Positions 7,710 to 14,018 of a stretch of 14,018 nucleotides of DNA are shown here, in pieces. This DNA comes from CAZVBV01 sp964513975 (GTDB lineage Bacteria > Patescibacteriota > Gracilibacteria > UBA4473). Each line of letters opens with the position of its first letter. Positions within the stretch are counted from its first letter, which is position 1. The stretch is from contig CAZEON010000033.1 of the NCBI GenBank assembly GCA_964513975.1, positions 1-14,018 of the forward strand, written 5' to 3'. Made by a program: the position numbers and the translations under genes. Below the pieces are notes generated by a model. The model saw nothing but the letters and a program-made list of their open reading frames with translations. It was not told where the DNA came from and ran no database searches.

Positions 7710-8847
7710 AAAACCTCCTATATCCAAAACTTAATAATGCCGTCGCTCCAATCACCCATCCCAGCGCCATCTCTCCCCACTGGAGCACTGCCAATGCCGC
7801 AAGTGACAACCACACGACACGAACTACATTTATCAACCATTCACGTGCCAGAAAGAATTCAAGCACTTTGGGCTCCGTGTCTTCTGCGATTTCACACAGT
7901 CGATTGTAAAAAGAAATATTATATATCGGTCCCAAAATTCCTGCATTTACCGATACAATTCCTGCCCACAACATGGTTGGGAATTTTATGAGTAAAGCTC
8001 TCACTCCAATATCAAAGAAACGCGCGATCATTCCCATACGAAGCACTTTTTTTGCTGAATATTTGTCTGTTAATTTTCCAAATATCTTTGCGGATATCAT
8101 TTCTCCAACCGCAGCAATGGCGACCACCATTCCCATAAGGGCGAACTTCCCTAAAACAATTCCCAAAAATAATGGCCAAATAATCCATAACACTTCCCCC
8201 TGAATTCCGTCTGTTATAAGTCCGAGTCGATACCGTGTATACCAAATTTCTTTGAGAAAGAATTTCCAGGATTCTTTAAAGGGAGATAATTTTTGTTTTG
8301 GAAGATGGATGTTTTGCAAAGAAAACATTGCCAGTAAAAAGAAGACAACCGATATCAAAGCCACTGCCCAGTCCTTTCCCAAATCGAGCAAAAACCCTGA
8401 TAAGAGCGGTGCAACAAGGTTTACTCCAACAAGAAGAAGGTGGATACTTCCTATAAAATCCCCTCGTTTTCCATCGCAAGATGAGTGCAGTAATGCCACA
8501 TGGAAACTTGGCCAAAAAACACACAGATGAAAAACGTATAAAATTCCCGCCAACAAAAACCAAAATATGTGTTGGGAGGCCAGTCCAATAATTGCTAAAA
8601 ATATTGCCTGTAGAAATAACCCGAGTTGAATCATTTTCTCTGTAGAGAGCTTCTTTCCCATATAAAAATTGATGGGATACATTGCAAAAATAAGACAAAT
8701 ATTAATGGCCACCATCCAGAAAATAATCCCCGCATAACTCAGTCCAAAAGCCCGTCCTACGAGGAACGGAAAAAAAATCCCCACTACTGCATTTCCCAAT
8801 CCTGAGAGTGCTTGTGTGAGGAGAAGTTTCTGCTTGTTCTTTTTCAT
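7708..8847 (-). CDS. Major facilitator superfamily (MFS) transporter, substrate unknown
   Basis: 379 aa, strongly hydrophobic throughout, with about 10-12 membrane helices in two halves separated by a basic cytoplasmic stretch (about 181-205, LPKQKLSPFKESWKFFLKE). The loop after helix 2 (about 64-71, GKKLSTEK) and the matching loop in the second half (257-267, GKLTDKYSAKK) both resemble MFS motif A, the charged G-x-L-x-D-x-x-x-x-(K/R)-(K/R) turn. The second is the better match. At 379 aa it is slightly shorter than typical 400-aa members but looks complete, with an MKKNKQ start and a YRRF end. No feature points to a substrate, so export of a small molecule or drug is only a generic guess. There is no Shine-Dalgarno site before the ATG. 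It is the last gene of the minus-strand run, 180 bp past Elp3, so it may have its own promoter. Confidence 0.8.
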   Translation of the reverse strand: MKKNKQKLLLTQALSGLGNAVVGIFFPFLVGRAFGLSYAGIIFWMVAINICLIFAMYPINFYMGKKLSTEKMIQLGLFLQAIFLAIIGLASQHIFWFLLAGILYVFHLCVFWPSFHVALLHSSCDGKRGDFIGSIHLLLVGVNLVAPLLSGFLLDLGKDWAVALISVVFFLLAMFSLQNIHLPKQKLSPFKESWKFFLKEIWYTRYRLGLITDGIQGEVLWIIWPLFLGIVLGKFALMGMVVAIAAVGEMISAKIFGKLTDKYSAKKVLRMGMIARFFDIGVRALLIKFPTMLWAGIVSVNAGILGPIYNISFYNRLCEIAEDTEPKVLEFFLAREWLINVVRVVWLSLAALAVLQWGEMALGWVIGATALLSFGYRRF

Positions 8848-8875
8848 TGTTTTTTAAAAATTGCTATCAAACAGG

Positions 8876-8993
8876 GGTTTGGGGACGAGAAGTGTTTGAG
8901 CGCCAACGGGACTCGGCGATTGTGTACTATGGTAATGAGAGCGAGTTTTCTTGTCCCTAAAACTTTTTGGTTCTTTTTAGTTATAAAAAGAAC
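8876..8993. repeat. Possible dispersed inverted-repeat element between elp3 and the MFS gene
   Basis: This fills most of the 180-bp spacer 8848-9027. Its outer inverted repeat pairs GGGACGAGAA (8882-8891) with TTCTTGTCCC (8948-8957), one mismatch in ten. The arms extend to about 16 bases with 13 matching. Inside are ACTCG (8911-8915) / CGAGT (8942-8946) and CGCC / GGCG (8901-8904, 8915-8918). A second perfect 9-bp inverted repeat follows directly: GTTCTTTTT (8970-8978) / AAAAAGAAC (8985-8993). The middle is less AT-rich than its surroundings. It has no transposase and no coding potential I trust. It may be a short non-autonomous element or a structured RNA. Only one copy is in this window. 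Confidence 0.4.
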
Positions 8994-9027
8994 ATCAACT
9001 TTCTCACTATAAACTATGAACTCTGGA

Positions 9028-10716
9028 CTATAAACTTTTCGTCATGTACGTCGATTTCAACTCATATCCCCATTTCTCATAATATCCTCGTGTTCCGACT
9101 CCTGCAATGATTGTCATACGACCAAGATTCCATTCGTCTTTCGCAATGCGTTCAGCTTCCACGATCAATTTCTTCCCCAGCCCCCTGTGCTGTCCTACTC
9201 CCACCTCATTTCCGACCGAAATCTCTGAACCATACGAATGCACTTCTCGAATCAGTGCTGCATTGTGCAGTACTGAACCGAATTGGGAGAATTTTTGTCC
9301 ACTTGGTTTTCGGAGTCGAAGAAGGGCGAATATAACTTTCTCATCTTGTGATTCAAAGCTGAGGAATGTTTCTATCCCCCCTCCTGCTTCGTAATCTCTC
9401 CTGACTAATTTTAAATTTGGAAATTGACAATTGGCAATTGGCAATTGAAAACCTATCTCTCGACATCGGATACATTTGCATGGCCATTCTCCCGAGGAAT
9501 CTTCGCCTGTAATTTCTTTCACTTTCTTGGGTTGATTCTTCATAATTTGTCGGAGGTTTGAGAACCGCGCTCCGTCCAATATATCGTCTACAGGAATATC
9601 CCGCAGAAGTCTCATAATCCGTGTCCACGGAGGCACAAACTGTTTAAATTTAAGAAGAAGTTTTATCAATTCCTTATCCCGCAGTGGAGTAAATCTCCCT
9701 TCTTCCCACCACGTTTTGAGCTCTGAATTATCGAGTACTTGGCACGGATAGATCTTCACAAAGTCCGGACAGAAGTCTGGATTTTCAAAGACCTCTCTCA
9801 TCATTTTCAAATCTTTTGCAGGTGTTGATCCGGGAAGTCCGGGCATCAGATGATAACAAATTTTGAATCCAAAATCGCGCATCATTTTTGTCGCTCTCGC
9901 CACATGTACTCGACCATGTCCTCGCTTGGTAAGTTTGGAAATTTCATCGTCCAACGTCTGTACCCCGATCTCAATCCGCGTACATCCCATCTTTCGCATC
10001 CGCACCAATTCCTTCTCTGTGATGAAGTCGGGGCGTGTTTCGAGCGTCAGTCCAATGACCCGATGTTCTGCGTCTTGATTAATAGTTTGAGCTTCTTTTA
10101 AGGATTTACTTTTAGAGAAACCCCCTTTTTTATTTGAAAATTGACAATTGCCAATTGCCAATTTTCCATTCGCCGCATCAAATATATTTTTTACGTACCA
10201 TGTCTGATACTTGTGCGGCAAGAAACTCCATGTTCCTCCCATTACAATCACTTCCAATTTTGACACTGGATGTCCTGAATCCTTCACCGCAGAAATACGA
10301 TTCTTCACTTGGTCAAACGGGTGAAATTTGTTTCGAAGCGCCCGAGCAGCTGCAGGTTGTGAGGCTAAATAACTCTTTGGCATCCGCACATCTGTCGGGC
10401 AATACACACATTTCCCAGGACACGGAAATGGTTTTGTCAGAATCCCAATCGGCGTAACACCAGAGATTGTTCGCACGGATCGTTTTTGGAGAAGTTTTTC
10501 GAGTGTCGCAGGAATTTTTCCCGAATAGTTCTGCATCACGGCAATAAGATCTCGATTGAGAATCGGTGTTCCCTTCTCCCTCACACAGAAATTTCGTTTT
10601 TTCTTTTCCAATTCCGCTACGTTTTTTGGCACGTCTTTGCAGAGTTCACGAAAGAATTGCTCCACTTTTTCCGGATTTTCTACTTTCTGCCGAACACCAA
10701 AAACTTTCTTATTCAT
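9028..10716 (-). CDS. elp3: Elp3 family tRNA uridine(34) acetyltransferase (radical SAM + GNAT)
   Basis: 562 aa. Elp3 uses a radical-SAM domain and a GNAT acetyltransferase domain to start carboxymethyl-type modification of wobble U34 in tRNA. In bacteria and archaea it works without the other Elongator subunits. Visible features are the basic N-terminal tRNA-binding region leading into RSVRTISGV; the 4Fe-4S motif C99-x3-C103-x2-C106 (CPGKCVYC, then PTDVRMPKSY as in bacterial Elp3); VMGGTWSFLP; ETRPD (226-230); CTRIEIGVQT; the linker cysteines C413, C415 and C418, likely metal ligands; LVRRDY; the acetyl-CoA loop QHRGLGKKL (509-517); and the terminal GTRGYYEKWGYEL (541-553). All key residues are present. 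Two stretches (about 185-194 and 423-433) are translated copies of a short DNA repeat. The gene starts 46 bp after the 199-aa gene and has no clear Shine-Dalgarno site. The role is conserved translation rather than a link to its neighbours. Confidence 0.95.
   Translation of the reverse strand: MNKKVFGVRQKVENPEKVEQFFRELCKDVPKNVAELEKKKRNFCVREKGTPILNRDLIAVMQNYSGKIPATLEKLLQKRSVRTISGVTPIGILTKPFPCPGKCVYCPTDVRMPKSYLASQPAAARALRNKFHPFDQVKNRISAVKDSGHPVSKLEVIVMGGTWSFLPHKYQTWYVKNIFDAANGKLAIGNCQFSNKKGGFSKSKSLKEAQTINQDAEHRVIGLTLETRPDFITEKELVRMRKMGCTRIEIGVQTLDDEISKLTKRGHGRVHVARATKMMRDFGFKICYHLMPGLPGSTPAKDLKMMREVFENPDFCPDFVKIYPCQVLDNSELKTWWEEGRFTPLRDKELIKLLLKFKQFVPPWTRIMRLLRDIPVDDILDGARFSNLRQIMKNQPKKVKEITGEDSSGEWPCKCIRCREIGFQLPIANCQFPNLKLVRRDYEAGGGIETFLSFESQDEKVIFALLRLRKPSGQKFSQFGSVLHNAALIREVHSYGSEISVGNEVGVGQHRGLGKKLIVEAERIAKDEWNLGRMTIIAGVGTRGYYEKWGYELKSTYMTKSL
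9419..9450 (-). repeat. AATTGCC-type repeat inserted in frame in elp3 (copy 2)
   Basis: A 7-base periodic, nearly palindromic run of CAATTG cores read on the minus strand as QLPIANCQF(P)N, residues about 424-434. It replaces the variable loop between CRCREIG-type sequence and LVRRDY. By recall of eukaryotic Elp3, that loop has about the same length (14 residues), so here the repeat substitutes for sequence rather than clearly adding to it. Confidence 0.8.
10136..10166 (-). repeat. AATTGCC-type repeat inserted in frame in elp3 (copy 1)
   Basis: The same repeat family as 9419-9450, read on the minus strand as KLAIGNCQFSN (residues about 185-195). It lies between the DAANG segment and SKSLKEAQ, a loop of the radical-SAM domain. 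The 3' half (CAATTGTCAATTT.CAAAT) is shared with copy 2, in the same orientation and reading frame. The family loop here is shorter, so this copy looks like a real insertion. Confidence 0.8.
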
Positions 10717-10762
10717 AAGTACGAAGGCAATTTACTCAAAAACAGGAGAAAGAAAAGGTGTC

Positions 10763-11362
10763 CTATCTCGTCTTCAGCTCCCACACTAATTCCTCTTTTT
10801 GAATCACAAATCCTCCTGTCTCTTTCACAGAAATCAACGACCGTTTTTTTTCTCGTGCAAAAGTTTTTAATTTCTTCGATGGAGTTCTTTCGTTTATGTG
10901 GAGAATAGCTTGTGTAGGAAGCGGAAGGAATGTTGGATAATTATTTGTTTCCAGAATCCAGAAGTCACTCTCAAGTGTTATTGGAGTTGATTTTAACAAT
11001 GTTAATTCGTTTTCCTCTGGAGAACCATAGAACCAGACAACTGAATTTTTGAATGTGCCACGGGCAATGTTCTCTGATATCCGAGTGAGCGTGAAATCGC
11101 TTCCCTCTATCGAAGTTCCAATTTCTTGATCGACAATGACAATTGGTTCTTTGTGTGAGAAATATGGCTGAATCGCACGCAGAAGAACATCCTTTCTGGT
11201 TGTACTTTCACCAAAAAAAATTATTTCTCCTGAAGGAACCTGAACAACCGCAAACCCTTCTTCTCCAAAAATACGAAAAACATCATTTGTTATCCACAAC
11301 TCACGCGCAAAAAATAATCCAAATAAAACAACGACACCCGCCACTATGTGCTTAAATTTCAT
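10763..11362 (-). CDS. Membrane-anchored protein of unknown function
   Basis: 199 aa. One N-terminal hydrophobic segment (about residues 5-20, HIVAGVVVLFGLFFA) acts as a signal anchor or uncleaved signal peptide. The remaining 175 residues are soluble and mixed alpha/beta, with hydrophobic strands such as EGFAVVQVPSGEIIFFG, PIVIVDQEIG and SDFWILETNN, and a basic LKTFAREKKRSL patch near the C-terminus. I see no Cys, no catalytic motif and no family I can name. The start ATG overlaps the stop of the upstream 334-aa gene as TAATG, so translation is probably coupled and the two may form a complex. The coupled start has no Shine-Dalgarno site of its own. Confidence 0.75.
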   Translation of the reverse strand: MKFKHIVAGVVVLFGLFFARELWITNDVFRIFGEEGFAVVQVPSGEIIFFGESTTRKDVLLRAIQPYFSHKEPIVIVDQEIGTSIEGSDFTLTRISENIARGTFKNSVVWFYGSPEENELTLLKSTPITLESDFWILETNNYPTFLPLPTQAILHINERTPSKKLKTFAREKKRSLISVKETGGFVIQKEELVWELKTR

Positions 11363-12366
11363 TATTCAGTAGGACAAGAAAAGACATCTTCTGGTGGCAC
11401 ATCTGTTACTGCAGGATTCGCTGCTGCCACTTCCTCAACTGATGGCATCCGAAGTTCGTTTTGTTCTGCTCGTAAAACCGTAAATCCTCGTTCCCAAAAT
11501 CCAATAGAAAACACTTCCAGAACCGCTGTCAGATACGCTGTAAGCGCTAACAATCCAATTCCCAAAATGACCGCGAGAGTAATCGCAATTCCAAACCACG
11601 CTGATGTTGCGAAATAAGAAGCCGCTCCTAAAATTCCCAACGGCACACCAATAACCACGAGCACATTAATAAAGACACGAATGTTCACCAAGAACATAAG
11701 AAGGATAAGTCCTAACGTTGTTCCGAAGTTCAAAAATACCAACCCAATACTTTTCTTTACGCTGTCTCCAAACGAGTGATCCTCACACACCACATAAAAT
11801 GGAGCGTAGGCAAAGAAGAGGTTAATAAATATCGAAAGAATCGAGTAGACGATCAATCCTGGAAGGAAAATACTGCTAAATAAATCTCCGTGATAATACC
11901 GATAAAAGGTAATTCCGTAGAAGATAATCGTCATAAATTGAAACGGAACGAGTACCGCATGGTACTCAAATAGTCGAAAGAAATAACTAAATCCTTCGAT
12001 AAATTTCTGACGCAATGAGAGTCTTTTTTCGGGGTAAGTAAACTTCTGACGCATTGAGAGAATCAAGGTTGATTGCACCCACGCTGGAAAAACAAAGGCA
12101 ATCAAAATAACAAAAAACACGAGAAATATTCCCCATCCGATAAGATCTTTATCCGCTAAGGTATGCCAAATAGTTCCAATTTTTTGAAATGTAGCCCCAT
12201 GTTCTGCTAAACCAAATTCTTCTGAGAATAAAGAATATTGCCACGCAATTTCTACAACAAAGATAATTACCGCCACAAAGCTCGGCACAAAAGCGAACCA
12301 GGTAAGCTTTTTTGTTGAGGTGGTAAGTTCCCACGCATCACGGATAACAGTCCCGTAATTCATCAC
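11362..12366 (-). CDS. Polytopic membrane protein of unknown function
   Basis: 334 aa, with about six or seven membrane helices: near 21-43, 76-98, 136-152, 156-180, 200-219, 222-240 and 247-272. A polar loop lies after the first helix, a cytoplasmic basic stretch (RQKFTYPEKRLSLRQKF, about 106-122) after the second, and an acidic tail of about 50 aa at the C-terminus. The repeated F-x-x-G-F/F-R-L-F style and the membrane layout recall the broad families of bacterial membrane proteins known only by domain numbers. I cannot assign one. The frame opens at GTG (12366-12364) followed at once by ATG (12363-12361). An AAAAGGAAC Shine-Dalgarno-like site lies about 10 bases before the GTG, so either start is possible. 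This is the only gene in the window with a recognisable ribosome-binding site. Its stop overlaps the next start (TAATG). It begins 69 bp after the coiled-coil gene. Confidence 0.8.
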   Translation of the reverse strand: MMNYGTVIRDAWELTTSTKKLTWFAFVPSFVAVIIFVVEIAWQYSLFSEEFGLAEHGATFQKIGTIWHTLADKDLIGWGIFLVFFVILIAFVFPAWVQSTLILSMRQKFTYPEKRLSLRQKFIEGFSYFFRLFEYHAVLVPFQFMTIIFYGITFYRYYHGDLFSSIFLPGLIVYSILSIFINLFFAYAPFYVVCEDHSFGDSVKKSIGLVFLNFGTTLGLILLMFLVNIRVFINVLVVIGVPLGILGAASYFATSAWFGIAITLAVILGIGLLALTAYLTAVLEVFSIGFWERGFTVLRAEQNELRMPSVEEVAAANPAVTDVPPEDVFSCPTE

Positions 12367-12435
12367 GGCTCATTGTTCCTTTTCTGAGATAAATGTCAAT
12401 CGTTCAGGGCGATTCCCCTCTCGTTTTGATATATC

Positions 12436-13959
12436 TTACCACTCCTCATCTGGAACCGTTTTCATTTTTGAACCTGAAGTAAAATCTTTGTTTTCGATTT
12501 CTTTTAAAAATTCTCTCAACTCTACAATACGTTTTTCCCGAGCATCATAGATTGTTTCTTCTTTGAGAAATTTAATTCTATTTTTAATTTTAGTTTCTTC
12601 CTCTGATGGAATATCTAAAAAATTTGATTGTTCTAATTCTCGTATTTTTTTCTTAAATACACCGGAAACAGTGTCTCCTAAGAAGAGTTTCTCAGCTAAT
12701 ACAAAAATTTCTGGAGGAAGTTTATCCAAATCTCGTGGCGTTTCGTGCTGACAAATTCGTTTGACTATGGATTTTCCATCCTGTCCCCAATAAGCGTCTG
12801 ACATCGGGAAATCATTTGTTTGATTTATTTTTTCTTTTATGTGGTAAAGGATCGTATTAATATCATATATATTTTTTGAAATCTCTTGTTGTTTTCTAAC
12901 CATTTTCTCACGAATGGGATCGAACACTTTGCACAACTGATTATTTCGATTTATTCTCTTTTTGTTTTTCTTTTTTGTTTTAGATTCTTCCCATCGTCTT
13001 AATTCTTTCTCGTTTTTTTTAATTAAGTCTAACAATTCGTTTTCAATATCTCCCAAAAGAACTGTTTGGTCTGTATTTGTGCGAGTCCAAATTTTCAAAT
13101 TTTCAAATGATTGATTAACCGAATTTAATTCCTCTTCCATCTTTTTCAATTCAAATTCGAAATCTTCCTCTCCTGTGCGCATTTGAACTATTTCTGAAAT
13201 TTTATTTTGAAATTGTTTTTCCGCTTCTCTCTGTATTTCATCAATATCAAGAATCTTTTCCCATCCTTTTTCTACTAACTCATCTATAAATTTTTGTTCT
13301 TCTCTTTGAAGCATGTTGTTATATATCCATTCTCGAAAGGTCTTCATGTTCTCTTGTTCATTCTCTGGACGTTCCACAAGTATTTGAAATAATTTTTCTC
13401 CAGCCTCTTTTGGATCAAGTTTATAAGATTGAAGATCTTTTGGCATGGAATATTTTTTAAAGTCTCTTTGATTTTCATCAGCCATTTTTGCTTTTTTTTC
13501 TTTCTCTAGTGCGCGAGAATGTGCTTCGACCTCTTCGTTATGATACTTCTTTTGCTGGTCTTCAAGTTGTTTGATTTCTTCTTCCCAGTTTTGTTGCTCT
13601 TCTTTTACAGCCTCTGCAATTTTTTTACGCATATCAGAATCGAGACCTTCCTCTGCGAGAAGTTCTTTCGCTTTTTCAATTTTTTGTTTCAAGGCTGACT
13701 CCCTTGTTGAAATTTTAAAACGTATTTCTGATGCTTTATTCATCATTTCTTGATGAATTGTCTGATCTCCCTGCACATCCAAACCACTATCTGACTCTCT
13801 TCCTAAATCGGAATACGAAATTTGTTGCCAACGCAATCCTAAATCCGAAACAAACTTAATTGTCACTTCTTTTTCTTGTGTTTTCTTTTCTTTTACTGTT
13901 TGTATTGCTTCTTGCAGAAGATTATCTAATTTGAAATTGACATTGTTTTCTGAAGTCAT
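12436..13959 (-). CDS. Charged coiled-coil protein of unknown function
   Basis: 507 aa with no signal peptide or membrane segment, so probably cytoplasmic. Lys, Glu and Gln are very abundant and heptad-like helices run from about 75 to 170 (EIRFKISTRESALKQKIEKA onward), 215 to 360 and 440 to 500. A more globular segment (about 385-440) contains SDAYWGQDGKS, HETPRDLDKLPPEIFVLAEK and LFLGDTVSGVF. The C-terminus is acidic and ends DEEW. No nucleotide-binding motif or known family is visible, so a structural or scaffold role is a guess from composition. It is the first gene of the minus-strand run. The ATG has only a weak AAAAAGA directly before it. Confidence 0.8.
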   Translation of the reverse strand: MTSENNVNFKLDNLLQEAIQTVKEKKTQEKEVTIKFVSDLGLRWQQISYSDLGRESDSGLDVQGDQTIHQEMMNKASEIRFKISTRESALKQKIEKAKELLAEEGLDSDMRKKIAEAVKEEQQNWEEEIKQLEDQQKKYHNEEVEAHSRALEKEKKAKMADENQRDFKKYSMPKDLQSYKLDPKEAGEKLFQILVERPENEQENMKTFREWIYNNMLQREEQKFIDELVEKGWEKILDIDEIQREAEKQFQNKISEIVQMRTGEEDFEFELKKMEEELNSVNQSFENLKIWTRTNTDQTVLLGDIENELLDLIKKNEKELRRWEESKTKKKNKKRINRNNQLCKVFDPIREKMVRKQQEISKNIYDINTILYHIKEKINQTNDFPMSDAYWGQDGKSIVKRICQHETPRDLDKLPPEIFVLAEKLFLGDTVSGVFKKKIRELEQSNFLDIPSEEETKIKNRIKFLKEETIYDAREKRIVELREFLKEIENKDFTSGSKMKTVPDEEW

Positions 13960-13989
13960 TCTTTTTTGAAAATTTATTTTTTAAACGCA

Positions 13990-14017
13990 ACACCTGTAGG
14001 AATTAAACTACAAGTGT
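13990..14017. other. Stem-loop upstream of the coiled-coil gene
   Basis: ACACCTGTAG (13990-13999) pairs with CTACAAGTGT (14008-14017) with one mismatch around an 8-base loop. On the minus strand, TGCGTTTAAAAAAT follows, which is not a clean T-run. It may be the terminator of a gene beyond the window edge or part of the leader of the 507-aa gene. The contig end prevents a decision. Confidence 0.4.
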
Positions 14018-14018
14018 C

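Noticed and set aside
8970..8993. 9-bp stem-loop as a terminator for elp3
   Set aside because: No T-run follows the stem on either strand, so I treat it as part of the spacer element.
8812..9012. 66-codon plus-strand open frame across the MFS start and the spacer
   Set aside because: It overlaps the MFS gene antisense and runs through the inverted-repeat element, with no domain and no ribosome-binding site.
9107..9394. Plus-strand open frames opposite elp3 (also 10134-10457 and 10486-10908)
   Set aside because: They are antisense to a clearly conserved Elp3 frame and have implausible composition.

Overview
The window is AT-rich bacterial DNA with no rRNA, tRNA, CRISPR array or transposase that I can recognise. 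Several traits together suggest, without proving, a Candidate Phyla Radiation (Patescibacteria) genome, possibly from the Peregrinibacteria/Gracilibacteria side. These are a bacterial-type Elp3 carrying short in-frame DNA-repeat insertions, large secreted repeat proteins, little sign of Shine-Dalgarno sites, and compact same-strand runs of membrane and coiled-coil proteins of unknown function. All genes read through with the standard code. One gene does not fit this picture: a PKD-repeat protein whose C-terminus looks like a type IX secretion (Bacteroidota-style) sorting domain.

Layout. Positions 1-166 are a palindrome-rich non-coding stretch. Positions 167-3120 (minus) are one secreted protein interrupted by a 100-N scaffold gap. 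It has a signal peptide, six Cys-pair Ig-like repeats, a proline-rich linker and an Arg-rich C-terminal domain I do not recognise. Comparing the gap flanks with an intact copy of the same repeat predicts that only 14 bases are missing, and that length restores one reading frame (955 aa). Positions 3121-3474 are a divergent promoter region with a consensus-like plus-strand promoter and two adjacent stem-loops in the presumed leader. Positions 3475-7584 (plus) are a 1369-aa secreted PKD protein with a T9SS-like C-terminal domain. A rho-independent terminator lies between it and the convergent run of minus-strand genes.

That run, in transcription order (right to left), is a 507-aa charged coiled-coil protein, a 334-aa polytopic membrane protein, a 199-aa membrane-anchored protein joined to it by a TAATG overlap, Elp3 (tRNA wobble-uridine modification), a 180-bp spacer with a possible dispersed element, and an MFS transporter. 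Only the two membrane proteins are tightly coupled. The rest are merely co-oriented, and I see no shared pathway.

The left half (167-7584) reads as a surface/extracellular locus: two large exported repeat proteins, divergently transcribed, that share a related Ig-like module. The right half is housekeeping plus uncharacterised envelope proteins. The observations most worth checking are the orphan T9SS-type domain, the unknown C-terminal domain of the 955-aa protein, the two repeat insertions inside Elp3, and an invariant 20-base inverted repeat carried by seven consecutive PKD units.
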